In this document: positions 1-8,564 of the stretch, in pieces | How positions within the stretch are numbered: position 1 is the first letter of the stretch | How the letters are laid out: every line of letters begins with the position of its first letter | NCBI RefSeq assembly: GCF_029960785.1 | Contig: NZ_JASBQE010000001.1 | Span: forward strand, 62,001 to 126,000 | DNA: 64,000 bases | From: Polyangium sp. 15x6 | GTDB taxonomy: Bacteria > Myxococcota_A > Polyangia > Polyangiales > Polyangiaceae | Direction of reading: 5' to 3' | Made by a program: the position numbers and the translations under genes | The notes under the pieces: generated by a model | Told to the model about the DNA's origin: nothing | Databases searched by the model: none | Seen by the model: only the letters and a program-made list of their open reading frames with translations

Positions 1-868
1 AGAGCAGATAAAAGGTCCAGGCGAGCGCGTTCGCCGTGGTCTCGTGGCCCGCGGCGAACATGGTCATGACCTCGTCGCGGAGCTGGCGGTCGGTCATTCC
101 TTCGCCGGTCTCGGGGTCGCGCGTGGCCATGAGCATGGAGACGAGGTCGGTCCCGCCCTCGCGCGCCTTGCGGCGGTGCTCGATGATGCGGAAGACCTCG
201 CGGTCGAGGACGGCGATGGCCTCCTGAAATCGCCGATTGTCGGGGGTGGGCACGCTCCGGGGGATCTTGAGGAGCCGCGTGAGGTTCTTGCGGCTGTCGT
301 CGAGGATGAAGTCGAGGGCAGAGGCCGTCGCGGCGGCGTCGATGGGCACGTCGGTGCCGAGCAGGGTCTCGGTGACGATGCGCAAGGCGACGCGCATCAT
401 CTCGCCGGCGACGTCGACGGGCGCGTCGGGGCGGGGCCTTCGCATCCAGCCGTCGACGAGCTCGTCGGCGGCGCGGACCATGACGCCGGCGAACGCGGCG
501 ATGCGTTGCTTGTGAAAGGCCGGCTGTGCAATGCGGCGCTGCCGGCGCCAGAAGGCGCCCTCGCTCGTGAGCAAGCCGTTGCCGAGGACCGGGCGGATCG
601 CGTCGATGCCGGGGGTTTGTTTGGTAAAACGCTCGGCCGCGTCGACGAAGACGTACTTGATGTGGTCGGGGTGGCGGAGGAGGTGGGCGACGTGCCGCGG
701 GCCGGGGCCGAATTGAAAGCGGACGACGTCGCCGTAGGTATCGGCGGCCTCGAGGAAGATGCGGATCCGGTCGCGGCGAAGCGCGGGGAGGTTGCCGAGG
801 AACGGCATACCCCGAGGTCCCGGCGCGAAGGGGGCGGAGGGCGAGCGCGAGGCGGAGACGGAGGTCAC
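1..868 (-). CDS. Cytochrome P450, 3' part missing at window edge
   Basis: This is a heme monooxygenase of the cytochrome P450 family. About 289 N-terminal residues are visible; the ExxR and heme-cysteine regions lie outside the window. The I-helix oxygen-activation motif AAGHETT is clear near residue 276, and the N-terminus reads MPFLGNLP about 20 residues in, followed by a conserved WRRQRRIAQPAF segment (C-helix WxxxR). I place the start at the GTG at 868, because a divergent lipoprotein gene begins at 925 and its promoter must lie between. No membrane anchor is seen, which fits a soluble bacterial P450. The substrate cannot be inferred. Confidence 0.9.
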   Translation of the reverse strand, partial: MTSVSASRSPSAPFAPGPRGMPFLGNLPALRRDRIRIFLEAADTYGDVVRFQFGPGPRHVAHLLRHPDHIKYVFVDAAERFTKQTPGIDAIRPVLGNGLLTSEGAFWRRQRRIAQPAFHKQRIAAFAGVMVRAADELVDGWMRRPRPDAPVDVAGEMMRVALRIVTETLLGTDVPIDAAATASALDFILDDSRKNLTRLLKIPRSVPTPDNRRFQEAIAVLDREVFRIIEHRRKAREGGTDLVSMLMATRDPETGEGMTDRQLRDEVMTMFAAGHETTANALAWTFYLL

Positions 869-924
869 GGGGGCAGCGTAGCAGCGAGGCGTCGTCGGGG
901 GGAGATCCGGTGTAAGATGCCGGT

Positions 925-1659
925 ATGCGAGCGCAATCGATCCTGATTTCGGTGATATTTGCGGCCGGGCTGTCCGCCGTCGTCGCGGCCTGCAGTGACG
1001 AAGGCGAGGGGACCGCGGGGGGCGGGGCGTCCGGCGCGGGGACGGGTGCGTCCGGGGGCTCCGGCGGGAGCGGCGGTGGGAGCGGCGGGAGCGGCGGAAT
1101 CGGGGGCGGGAGCGGCGGCGGAGGCGGGAGCGCGAGCGGAAGCGGCGGCGGGAGCGCAAGCACGAGCGGCAGCGGCGGCGGTGGCGTGGGGGGCGGCAAT
1201 GGTGTGGGCGCGCCGTGCAATGGGGGCGCCTCCGGGTGTGATCCGGGTCTTTATTGCAATGCGCCCGGGTGCGGGGCGGGCGTTTGCGCGCAGAAGCCGC
1301 CTCCGGGGCTGCAATCGCAGGACCCCGACCTCGTGTGCGGGTGCGACGGCGTCACGTACTGGAATGCGGAGATCGCCGAGGTGCTCGGGTCGAGCGTGAA
1401 ATCGGCGGGCGCCTGCCCCGCGGCCGAGGCCGTGACCTGCGATCCTGAGACGCCTTGCCCCGGGGGACGCCATTGCAATCGCATGGTCGCGGCGGCGAAC
1501 GCCTGCTCGCCCATGGTCACGGGCGTTTGCTGGGGCATGCCCATTTCATGTTCCGTGACCGGGGCGAAGGCGAAGGGCTGCGCCGGCGGGATGTGCTTCG
1601 ATCAGTGCAGCCTGATCCAGAGCCAGAATCCCTGGTACGACGACGGCGGCTGCCCTTGA
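925..1659 (+). CDS. Secreted lipoprotein with Gly/Ser linker and Kazal-like segment
   Basis: The 244-residue protein starts with a lipoprotein signal peptide; its lipobox ends VVAAC near residue 23. A linker of about 65 residues made almost only of Gly and Ser follows, as in many myxobacterial lipoproteins. The C-terminal half is rich in cysteine. It contains a Kazal-like stretch (CGCDGVTYWN near residue 137 and SAGAC about 22 residues later), although one cysteine usual in the family is replaced. This suggests an outer-membrane-tethered, disulfide-bonded protein, possibly a protease inhibitor. That function is inference from a short motif. The gene is divergent from the P450 gene and convergent with the OmpA-like gene. 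Confidence 0.85.
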   Translation: MRAQSILISVIFAAGLSAVVAACSDEGEGTAGGGASGAGTGASGGSGGSGGGSGGSGGIGGGSGGGGGSASGSGGGSASTSGSGGGGVGGGNGVGAPCNGGASGCDPGLYCNAPGCGAGVCAQKPPPGLQSQDPDLVCGCDGVTYWNAEIAEVLGSSVKSAGACPAAEAVTCDPETPCPGGRHCNRMVAAANACSPMVTGVCWGMPISCSVTGAKAKGCAGGMCFDQCSLIQSQNPWYDDGGCP

Positions 1660-1689
1660 GAGGGGAGGGGGGCGGGAGAGGCGACGCGG

Positions 1690-2544
1690 TTACTGCGTGA
1701 TCGCCTTGAGGTCGAGCATCTCCTCGACGCTCGGCACCACGATGAGGTCGCAGCGGCGGTTCTTCTGCCGGCCCTCGTCCGTGTCGTTCGACGCGATCGG
1801 GTCCGTGTCGCCGAAGCCGGCGGCGCTCCACTTCGCGGTCGGCATGTTGCCGCCCTTCTCGCTCACCAGGTAGAGCAACACCTCGCGCGCGCGCATGAGC
1901 GACAGACCCCAGTTGTCGCGGAAGACGCCGCCCGCGAGGGGCTTGTTGTCCGTGTGCCCGGCGACCTGGTAGTCGCGGCCGAGCAGCGAGGCGTCGTTCT
2001 TGACGATGTTCGCGACCTTCAAGAGGATCTCCTGACCCTCTTTCTTCAGCGTCTCGCGGCCCGAGTCGAAGAGCACGTCGCCGGGGAGCGAGATGACCAT
2101 GCGGTTCTTGCGGATGTTCACCGCGAGGCCGAGCTTCGTGAGCTCGTCGAGCTTCTTGCGCAGCATCTCGAAGCGCGCCTTGATCTGCTCGAGCTGCTTG
2201 GCGCGCGCCTTGTACTCGGCGAGCGCCTTCTCGCGCTCCTCGAGCGTCGAGCTCAGCGCCGACACCTTCGTCGCCGACGCCTGCAGGCTCTCGTTCAGCT
2301 TGCTGATGTCGACGCCGGCGTCCGAGAGCTTCTTCGTCAGGTCAGAGACCTTCGCCTGCTCCGCCGCGAGCTCCGCCGCGAGCTTCTTCTGCGCTGCCGC
2401 CGCGGCCTGGTCGTTCGAGTTCTTCTCGGCCAGGAGCTGGTTGTACTTGTCGAGCTGCGCCTGCCACTCTTCCTCGGAGTACCCGCAGCCGCTCACGGCG
2501 AACGCCGCGGCGAAGGCAGAGGCAGTAAGGATGCGCACGTTCAT
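1690..2544 (-). CDS. OmpA-family lipoprotein with coiled coil
   Basis: This 284-residue protein has a lipoprotein signal (AVSGC near residue 20). A long coiled coil follows (about residues 30-140, rich in Ala, Lys, Glu and Leu heptads), then a C-terminal OmpA/MotB-type peptidoglycan-binding domain. The OmpA domain is recognised by VLFDSGRETLKKEGQEIL, AGHTDNKPL and the closing RQKNRRCDLIV. The likely role is tethering the outer membrane to peptidoglycan. The ATG at 2544 is chosen because the lipoprotein signal begins there and a GGGGAGA ribosome site precedes it; open frame further upstream has no coding character. The long 5' region holds three spaced GACAAAC boxes. Confidence 0.92.
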   Translation of the reverse strand: MNVRILTASAFAAAFAVSGCGYSEEEWQAQLDKYNQLLAEKNSNDQAAAAAQKKLAAELAAEQAKVSDLTKKLSDAGVDISKLNESLQASATKVSALSSTLEEREKALAEYKARAKQLEQIKARFEMLRKKLDELTKLGLAVNIRKNRMVISLPGDVLFDSGRETLKKEGQEILLKVANIVKNDASLLGRDYQVAGHTDNKPLAGGVFRDNWGLSLMRAREVLLYLVSEKGGNMPTAKWSAAGFGDTDPIASNDTDEGRQKNRRCDLIVVPSVEEMLDLKAITQ

Positions 2545-3102
2545 GACATTCTCCCCGGTGCATCCCAGGGGAAAATACGTCCCTGGGACGAGCAATCCTT
2601 GAACCGTAGCGAGGTCGTCCGTCCCGCGAAAGTCCATTCCATCGGAAGCCCCCGGCGGATCCCGCGCGCTCGGCCTTCCATGTAGGGATTCTTGCTTCGA
2701 AGCCCCGGGGAACCCCCTGCCTCCCGGTTCCGGTCTGGTCCCGAGTCGTGATCTTGCTCGCTTGCCGCAGCCGCGAAGGACAAACCGGCGGCGTCGAGAC
2801 AGACAAACCAGGCTCCAAAGAGACAAACCGGGCGGACCCGGGATCCTCCGCGGGATCGCGCCGATCTCGGTCGCATACATCCCTTCCCTGACAGAGAAGG
2901 GAAAGTCCTCGAACCAACGGCCCCGACAGCCCGATGGCTCGGTTATTCCCGATGCGCCAGATCGTTCGCGTTCGCCGGGACCTAGTTCGTCCCGGCCCGG
3001 TCGCGCCGCCGCGCAGGCAGGAGGAAGGCGCGGTGGCGACGCCCCGCGCGACTCCGGCCGCGCCGCCGCGTCGAGAAAGACCCAAGCGCCGGAGGAGGTC
3101 CG
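2545..3102. other. 558-bp intergenic region between divergent genes
   Basis: The region lies between the OmpA-like gene (minus) and the secreted operon starting at 3103 (plus). I see no convincing gene: open frames here lack the G/C third-position bias of real genes. It contains three direct copies of GACAAAC at 2779, 2802 and 2822, about two helical turns apart. It presumably holds the promoters of both flanking genes, but no clear -35/-10 pair was found. Confidence 0.5.
2779..2828. repeat. Three spaced direct copies of GACAAAC
   Basis: Copies lie at 2779-2785, 2802-2808 and 2822-2828. All three are followed by C, and two of them extend to CCGG. Start-to-start spacing is 23 and 20 bp, so the sites lie on roughly the same DNA face. 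They sit about 240-280 bp upstream of the OmpA-like start, where they read GTTTGTC in that gene's direction. The same heptamer recurs throughout the window, so this may be a local cluster of a genome-wide word rather than a dedicated operator. Confidence 0.5.
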
Positions 3103-3945
3103 ATGCGATCCGTCCGTCCGAGTTTCATCGCTTCCGTGATCGTCTGCGCCTCGCTCGGGGCCCGCGCGGCCCACGCCGCCCCGCTCCCCTCGCCCGCGGA
3201 CACGCTCGCCGACGTGCTGCGACAAACCGCCGCCGTGATCGAAGGCGACGTCGAGGATGTGAGCTTCCATTTCGACGAGGTCGAAGGGCCGCGGACGGTC
3301 GCGACCGTGACGAACGTGTTCGTCCACCTGGGATCGCTGGGCAAGTCGCCGCCGAGCTCGCTCCAGATCCGCTCGTTCGGCGGGTATCTGCCCGACGGTC
3401 GGGAGATCGTCGCGACGCACGTGCCCGCGCTCGCCCCGGGCAAACGGTACTTCCTGTTCCTGCGCAACACCGAGTGGACGCTGTCGCCGATCGCCTTCGA
3501 GCACGTGTTCCGCCTGGACACCGTGGGGAAGAAGCGCGCGCTCGTGGATGCCTACGGGCGGCTCGTCGCGGCCGTGGGCGCGCGGGAGGTCCTGCCCGGG
3601 CCGCTGCTCTGGACGCAGCCGAGCGGCGCGGTCGATGCTTCGACGCCGCCGCGGCTCTCGACGTGGATCACGGAGGCCGACGTGGATCGAGCCCTCGACG
3701 CCGCGGAGCTCGCCGAGGCGCTGCGCGTGTTCGCCCGCGCGACGGGCGCGTGGCCGCACGGATCGTTCTCGCCCGCGCCGGTGTCGGCCGGTCCGTGGCG
3801 GCGCGTGACGACGTGGCGCGCGCCCACGCCCACGGAGAGCCCCGCGAGCACCGAGGGCCTGCTCGCATGCTTCGACCCGCCCGTGGGCCTCGCCGATACG
3901 TCGACGAAGGAGCTCGCCGTGTGTGAAGACGGAGGTGCGCCGTGA
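3103..3945 (+). CDS. Secreted hypothetical protein, first gene of a three-gene operon
   Basis: The 280-residue protein has a Sec signal peptide ending AHAAP near residue 26. I do not recognise a family with certainty. The first 130 residues (VIEGDVEDVSFHF, then FLFLRNTEWTLSPIAF) resemble an OB-like/beta-rich domain of exported proteins of unknown function. The start at 3103 is supported by an upstream GGAGGTC. Its stop overlaps the start of the metalloprotease-like gene (GTGATG at 3942-3947), so the two are translationally coupled. It may assist or accompany the protease; this is inference from position only. Confidence 0.75.
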   Translation: MRSVRPSFIASVIVCASLGARAAHAAPLPSPADTLADVLRQTAAVIEGDVEDVSFHFDEVEGPRTVATVTNVFVHLGSLGKSPPSSLQIRSFGGYLPDGREIVATHVPALAPGKRYFLFLRNTEWTLSPIAFEHVFRLDTVGKKRALVDAYGRLVAAVGAREVLPGPLLWTQPSGAVDASTPPRLSTWITEADVDRALDAAELAEALRVFARATGAWPHGSFSPAPVSAGPWRRVTTWRAPTPTESPASTEGLLACFDPPVGLADTSTKELAVCEDGGAP

Positions 3946-5033
3946 TGCGCGTGCATCCGTCGATCATCGCCGCGTGCTTGGTCCTCGCGTGCCTCTTGCT
4001 CGCGAGCCGCGCCGAGGCGTTCCGCTTCCTCACGTGCGACGGCAAGAACGTCCGTTGGAAGTCGCCGTTCGGGCTCGTGCAGAATCTCTGCAGCATCCCG
4101 TCGGGCTCGAGCCAGGCGAAGGCCTATGCCGCGGCGATCGGGCAGTGGCGCGGCGTCGGCGGCATGCAGGACGTCGTCTACCACTACGGATCCTGGTCCG
4201 CGAACCACTGCTGGGTGGATCTCGACGACGGCTGGAACGACGTGGCGCTCGTCGAGGCGTCGAGCATCGACGGCTCGCTCGGCACGACGGTGGTCGTGCG
4301 GAGCTGCGATCGGATCGACGAGGTGAACGTGCTGCTCGCGAACCTGTCGACGCAGAGCTTCGACAACCCCGACGAGGCGTTCGCTTCGGGCGCTTGCCCG
4401 TACAGCCCGACGCGGACGGGCAGGTCCACGTTCCTCCACGAGCTCGGCCATGCGCACGGTTTGTCGATCTCGGCCCCGGGCGGCGCCGACAACCACACGC
4501 TCGACTTCACGATCATGCGGCCCTCGCCGCCTGTGCCGCTCGGCGGCGGGCCGAGCGCGATGTTCGCGCAGCCCATGCCGGACGACGCGGCTGGCGGGCG
4601 CTTCCTGTACCCGTCGACGGTCGGCGAGACGAACCTGATGGCCTCCGCGCAGCGCCTCACGAACGGAAAGATCCAGAGCACGGCCGCGTGGCAGACGATC
4701 CAGCGCTGCCGCGGCGACACGTTCTCGTTCCACTTCACCACGGCCAACACCGGGACGAAGACGGTGGCATCGGACCAGCGCTTCTTCATCGCGACGAGCC
4801 CGACCGCGCACGCGTGGGCGGGGATCACGCTCGGGACATGGTTCGGGGCGACGGTCAACGCGGAGAAGCAGGTCCACCCGAGCGTGACGACCACGGTGCC
4901 GTGCGGCACGCCGAAGGGTTTGTACTGGCTCTACCACCAGGTCGACGCGGGCAACGCGGTCGTGGAGAGCTCCGAGAGCGACAACGTCATCCACAACCCG
5001 CTCACCATCCAGGTGCTCGACTGCGGGTGCTGA
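3942..5033 (+). CDS. Secreted zincin-like metalloprotease with C-terminal beta domain
   Basis: This 363-residue exported protein has a signal peptide ending in SRAEAF. The zinc-binding motif HELGHAHGL lies near residue 167. It supplies the HExxH pair and catalytic Glu of matrixin/astacin-like zincins, but the canonical third His of HExxHxxGxxH is absent: Ile occupies that place, and the next candidate His lies in ADNH ten residues later. Residues about 245-360 look like a CARDB-type adhesion domain (TANTGT, VVESSESDNV). GTG 3942 and ATG 3945 are alternative starts; the GGAGG at 3931 suits either. The gene sits in an operon with the genes before and after it. Confidence 0.78.
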   Translation: MMRVHPSIIAACLVLACLLLASRAEAFRFLTCDGKNVRWKSPFGLVQNLCSIPSGSSQAKAYAAAIGQWRGVGGMQDVVYHYGSWSANHCWVDLDDGWNDVALVEASSIDGSLGTTVVVRSCDRIDEVNVLLANLSTQSFDNPDEAFASGACPYSPTRTGRSTFLHELGHAHGLSISAPGGADNHTLDFTIMRPSPPVPLGGGPSAMFAQPMPDDAAGGRFLYPSTVGETNLMASAQRLTNGKIQSTAAWQTIQRCRGDTFSFHFTTANTGTKTVASDQRFFIATSPTAHAWAGITLGTWFGATVNAEKQVHPSVTTTVPCGTPKGLYWLYHQVDAGNAVVESSESDNVIHNPLTIQVLDCGC

Positions 5034-5050
5034 AGCCAGAGGATACGTCG

Positions 5051-5671
5051 ATGAAGGACGAGAGAAACCTGTTCCTGCTGCGCGCGTGCGCCACGTCCGC
5101 AGCCCTCTGCACCACGGCCTGCTCTGTGGGTGACGTGAGTGATCTGTTCGCGTTCCGGACGACGGCCGTGAACGACGACCTCACGATCCGGACGCCCGAC
5201 GGTCGCGTCTTCCGCGGCGATTCGGCGAGCATCGAGGTGCGCGCGTCGCTGCCGAACGGACCACCGGCGACGGCGTCGGTGACGCTCTCGACGGCCGATC
5301 GGCGTGGCTACGGGCTCAGCGTGGCGTTCGACATCAGCACGGATACGCTGCTCGAACAGAGCTTCTCGGTGACGCTCACCGACGGGTACGGCGGAGGGAC
5401 GCTCGCGCATCTGTCGCAGAGCGGCGCGCAGGTCATCGGCCCGGGGACGCTGTCGATGCGGACGTCAGCCGGCAAGATCACGGGGCGGTTCGAGACGGAG
5501 GACGAGGCGTTCCCCGCGGGGACGATCGAGGGGCGGTACGAGGTGGTTTGTCTGGTCCTACCGGAGATGCTGGGCGTGTCGCCGAACGGCGAGGCCTCGC
5601 AGGGGACGTGGATCCTCGTGGAGGACGAGGCGAAGACGAGCAAGTTCTGCCAGACGTTCGCGGAGCTCTAG
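5051..5671 (+). CDS. Secreted hypothetical lipoprotein, third gene of the operon
   Basis: The 206-residue protein begins at ATG 5051, 17 bp after the protease stop, with AGAGGA upstream. Its N-terminus is a lipoprotein-type signal (LCTTACSVGD), so it is probably membrane-anchored. The rest is predicted beta-rich with no recognised family. Its 3' end overlaps the end of the convergent minus-strand lipoprotein gene by four bases (5668-5671). Conserved operon position suggests that it acts with the protease in the cell envelope. Confidence 0.75.
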   Translation: MKDERNLFLLRACATSAALCTTACSVGDVSDLFAFRTTAVNDDLTIRTPDGRVFRGDSASIEVRASLPNGPPATASVTLSTADRRGYGLSVAFDISTDTLLEQSFSVTLTDGYGGGTLAHLSQSGAQVIGPGTLSMRTSAGKITGRFETEDEAFPAGTIEGRYEVVCLVLPEMLGVSPNGEASQGTWILVEDEAKTSKFCQTFAEL

Positions 5672-6315
5672 GGCGAACGCTCGCGGGAGCGCGCGGGCGC
5701 AAGCTCGCTCTGGAAGCGCATGCGCCGGAGCGATCCGTCGACCATGACCGCGAGGCGCTCCATGACGACGCGCTCGTTCGCGTCGCGCGTGGCGAAGACG
5801 TACGCGAAGCACCGCTTGGCCCAGCCGCCGAAGGCCAGGACGAAGCCGTCGGTGGGCTCGCCGTTCGTGGAATGTGGGCCGAGGAGGACCTCGACCAGGG
5901 TGTCGTGATCCGGAGGCACCGCGAGGCGTGAGGCCGAGACGAGGCGGCGTCCGTCGCGCGAAGGCAAGTCGCGCCAGGTGCGCGCGCGCGCCTCGCATCG
6001 CGCGCGGCCGCCGACCTCGTCCTCGCGCCACGTGCGGACGAGCAGGACCGAGCTCGTCGCCTCGTGACGAGCCACGAGCCAGCGCTCGGTCCGATCGTCG
6101 ACCCGGAACGCCGCGCCGTCGGGCAGCGGCAAGGAGAGGTCGAAGCGCGCCGAGGTGAACGTCGTGAAGGACGTGGCCGCGGCGATCGCGTCGGGCGCGG
6201 GCTTCGGCGCCGCGCTCCCCGCGGAGGGGAGCGGGCGCGGCGGGTTTGTCCGGGGAGAGGGCGCGCCGCCGCAGCCGCAGAGGAGGGCGAGGGCGAGCGC
6301 GAGGGGCGCGCGCAC
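5668..6315 (-). CDS. Lipoprotein of unknown function downstream of ilvE
   Basis: The 215-residue protein starts at GTG 6315, two bases after the ilvE stop, so the pair is probably cotranscribed. The signal peptide ends in a lipobox (LLCGCGG), followed by a short Pro/Ala linker. The folded part (FTTFTSARFDLSLPLPDGAAF onward) is an alpha/beta domain without a family I can name. The pairing with an amino-acid biosynthesis gene may be incidental. The end overlaps the convergent gene ending at 5671. Confidence 0.72.
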   Translation of the reverse strand: MRAPLALALALLCGCGGAPSPRTNPPRPLPSAGSAAPKPAPDAIAAATSFTTFTSARFDLSLPLPDGAAFRVDDRTERWLVARHEATSSVLLVRTWREDEVGGRARCEARARTWRDLPSRDGRRLVSASRLAVPPDHDTLVEVLLGPHSTNGEPTDGFVLAFGGWAKRCFAYVFATRDANERVVMERLAVMVDGSLRRMRFQSELAPARSRERSP

Positions 6316-6317
6316 GG

Positions 6318-7238
6318 TCAGACGCGCGTGAGCCACTCGGGGTGCGAGTTGTCCTCGCCCCGCACGATGCCGAAGAAGCGCTGCTGCAGCCTGCGCGTGA
6401 TCGCGCCGACCTGGCCCTCGCCGATCGTGCGATCGTCGACCTCGCGGATCGGCGTGACCTCGGCGGCCGTGCCCGTGAAGAACGCCTCGTCGGCGAGGTA
6501 GAGCTGATCGCGCGTGATCATCTCCTCCGCCGCCGGGATGCCCTCCTCGCGCGCGAGCGTGAGGATCGTGTCGCGCGTGATGCCCTCGAGGATCGAGGCC
6601 GAGAGCGGCGGCGTGAGCAGACGGCCGCGGCGCACGATGAAGATGTTCTCGCCCGAGCCCTCGCTGACGTAGCCGTTCGGATCGAGCAGGATCGCCTCGT
6701 TGTAGCCGGCGATGCGCGCCTCGCGCTTGGCGAGCGAGCTGTTCGTGTACTGCCCCATCATCTTCGCCTTGGGCAAACCCACGTTGATGTGGTGCCGGGC
6801 GAACGCGCTGATCTTCGCGCGGATGCCGTTCTCGGTCGCGCCCTTGCCGAGGTACGCGCCCCAGTGCCACCCGACGACCGTGGTGCGCACGGGGTTGTCG
6901 TGCGCGTACACGCCCATCGGCCCGTCGCCCATGTACACGAGCGGGCGGATGTAGCCCTCCTGCATGTCGTTCTGGCGGAGGAACTCCACCGTCGCGTCGG
7001 ACACCTGCTGCCGCGTGAACCGCGGCTGGATCGCGAGCAGCCTGCACGTGTCGAAGAGCCGATCGATGTGCTCCTTCAGCCGGAACACGTACGTGCCGCC
7101 GTCGGTCCTGCGATAGGCGCGGATCCCTTCGAAGGCGCCGAGCCCGTAGTGCAAGGAGTGCGTCAGGATGTGCACCTTGGCGTCGTCCCAGTCGACGAAC
7201 TCGCCTTCCATCCAGATCTTCTTCAGCTTGTCGACCAT
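6318..7238 (-). CDS. ilvE: Branched-chain-amino-acid aminotransferase
   Basis: This is a PLP-dependent fold-IV aminotransferase. It interconverts Leu, Ile or Val and their 2-oxo acids with glutamate as amino donor; this is the last step of branched-chain amino acid synthesis and the first of breakdown, in the cytoplasm. At 306 residues it matches the family length. Visible motifs are SLHYGLGAFEGIRAY, the catalytic lysine K159 (AKMMGQY), the signature EGSGENIF and EGITRDT. ATG 7238 is preferred to GTG 7241 because it lies six bases after AAGGAG. In myxobacteria, branched-chain amino acids also feed iso-fatty acid synthesis. Confidence 0.96.
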   Translation of the reverse strand: MVDKLKKIWMEGEFVDWDDAKVHILTHSLHYGLGAFEGIRAYRRTDGGTYVFRLKEHIDRLFDTCRLLAIQPRFTRQQVSDATVEFLRQNDMQEGYIRPLVYMGDGPMGVYAHDNPVRTTVVGWHWGAYLGKGATENGIRAKISAFARHHINVGLPKAKMMGQYTNSSLAKREARIAGYNEAILLDPNGYVSEGSGENIFIVRRGRLLTPPLSASILEGITRDTILTLAREEGIPAAEEMITRDQLYLADEAFFTGTAAEVTPIREVDDRTIGEGQVGAITRRLQQRFFGIVRGEDNSHPEWLTRV

Positions 7239-7348
7239 CACGCGCTCCTTCGGAGGTTCGTCGTTCCGACGCTTCGTTTGATGCCGCTTCCCCCGCGTTC
7301 GCCGTCCGCTGCGAGGGGGAATGCGAGAGAGGAACTAGCCCGATCCCG

Positions 7349-8170
7349 TCAGCGTGCCAAGAGCGCCAGCACGACTCCCGTACCGCCTTCGTCCTCGGGG
7401 GCCGACGCGAACGCGGCCACATGGTGGGCGACCGGACCCTGGCTCAACCACGCCGCAATCTCGCCGCGCAGCACGCCGATGCCGCGCGGCGAGTGGTTCC
7501 CCCGACCGTGGATCAAAGCCACGACACGATCTCCGTCCGCGCGCCGTTTGCGTACGAACTTTTCCACCTCGCGACGCGCCTCGCCTGCGCTCATGCCGTG
7601 CAAATCGAGCCGACCATCGACCGTATACGCACCGCGTCGAAGGCGTCGCACCTCGCGTGGATCGACGTCGAGCCTGCGGCCTTCGATGCGCTCGCCGTCG
7701 TCGGTGACCTCGAAGCGAACGCCCTCGGCGACGAGGGAGTGCAGCATGTGACGCGCGTCGGCGTCGTGGTCCTTCATGACGCGCGGAGCCTTGGATTTCG
7801 GCTCGATCGGCGTGGCCGAGCGAGGGACGCGCGCCTTGCGATCCTCGAGCGTACGCACGCCCGCCATGTACATGGCGAACGTCTCGGCGTCGCTCGGTTG
7901 CACCTCCGGCTCGGCCTGCTCGTTCGTCAACTGTACAGGTACACGTTGCGACGCCTGCTTCTTCGCGCCGCCTTCCTGTTTCGTCGCAGGCGCAGATTTT
8001 TCGGGCTTCGCGGCCTTGTCGTTCTTCTCGGCCTTCTCCGCTTTGCCCTTGCGTCCCTTGGACGCGAGCTTCGCGAACGGGCGGAAGAACGGGCTATCGG
8101 CCGCCTGTTTGCTCGGCTTCTTCTGCGTCTTCTTGGTGCTCGTCCGCCCGGCTCGCGCCTTGGTCGCCAT
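7349..8170 (-). CDS. Smr-domain protein (MutS2 C-terminal-like nuclease)
   Basis: The 273-residue protein has a basic, Lys/Ala-rich N-terminal half (about residues 1-90), probably disordered and nucleic-acid-binding. A C-terminal Smr domain follows, recognised by DLHGMSAGEA and HGRGNHSPRGIGVLR and ending FASAPEDEGGTGVVLALL. Stand-alone Smr proteins are nicking or structure-specific nucleases acting on DNA or on RNA of stalled ribosomes; which applies here is unknown. The ATG at 8170 lies inside the 3' end of the upstream gene, giving a 77-bp same-strand overlap in different frames. The Lys-rich start supports this choice, though the ribosome site is weak. Confidence 0.9.
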   Translation of the reverse strand: MATKARAGRTSTKKTQKKPSKQAADSPFFRPFAKLASKGRKGKAEKAEKNDKAAKPEKSAPATKQEGGAKKQASQRVPVQLTNEQAEPEVQPSDAETFAMYMAGVRTLEDRKARVPRSATPIEPKSKAPRVMKDHDADARHMLHSLVAEGVRFEVTDDGERIEGRRLDVDPREVRRLRRGAYTVDGRLDLHGMSAGEARREVEKFVRKRRADGDRVVALIHGRGNHSPRGIGVLRGEIAAWLSQGPVAHHVAAFASAPEDEGGTGVVLALLAR

Positions 8171-8426
8171 GAGAGAGAACTTCACCCGAGAGCGCCCGTA
8201 GCGCAAACCGCACGGACTGAATTCCCGTCAGTTGCCCATCTTCGAAGTGCCAGTCAGGGTCGTCGAGGTCCGGGAAATCATGAGGATTGCGGATGTCCTC
8301 CGGCGTGAGCCCCGGCAAGAGGCGCCGCGCCAGGGAGAGGACCTTCTGCCGCTGGTTCTCCTCCATCGCCTCGACGAGAGAGAGGACGCGCTCGAAGAGC
8401 TCACTTGCATCCGGATCACCACGCAT
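8094..8426 (-). CDS. Small acidic hypothetical protein overlapping the Smr gene
   Basis: The 110-residue protein has a start at ATG 8426 after non-coding-looking upstream sequence. It contains a helical segment (ELFERVLSLVEAMEENQ) and a conserved-looking acidic stretch (DFPDLDDPDWHFEDGQLTG). Its last 26 codons overlap the beginning of the Smr-domain gene in another frame, so the two are probably cotranscribed. I cannot assign a function. Confidence 0.7.
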   Translation of the reverse strand: MRGDPDASELFERVLSLVEAMEENQRQKVLSLARRLLPGLTPEDIRNPHDFPDLDDPDWHFEDGQLTGIQSVRFALRALSGEVLSHGDQGASRADEHQEDAEEAEQTGGR

Positions 8427-8564
8427 GGCGCGGAGCGTAGCAAAGGGGCCGAGGTGTCGAGGCGTCAACGCGTGCGACGCCGCGCGCGCTCGAGCGTGAA
8501 CGATGGCGAGCGAAGAAGCGGAGGCGCAGGCGGAAACGGAGGCGATTGTCAAGCCGTACGGTGG

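Noticed and set aside
3552..4994. 480-residue minus-strand open frame
   Set aside because: It is antisense to the secreted operon, whose products have signal peptides and recognisable motifs.
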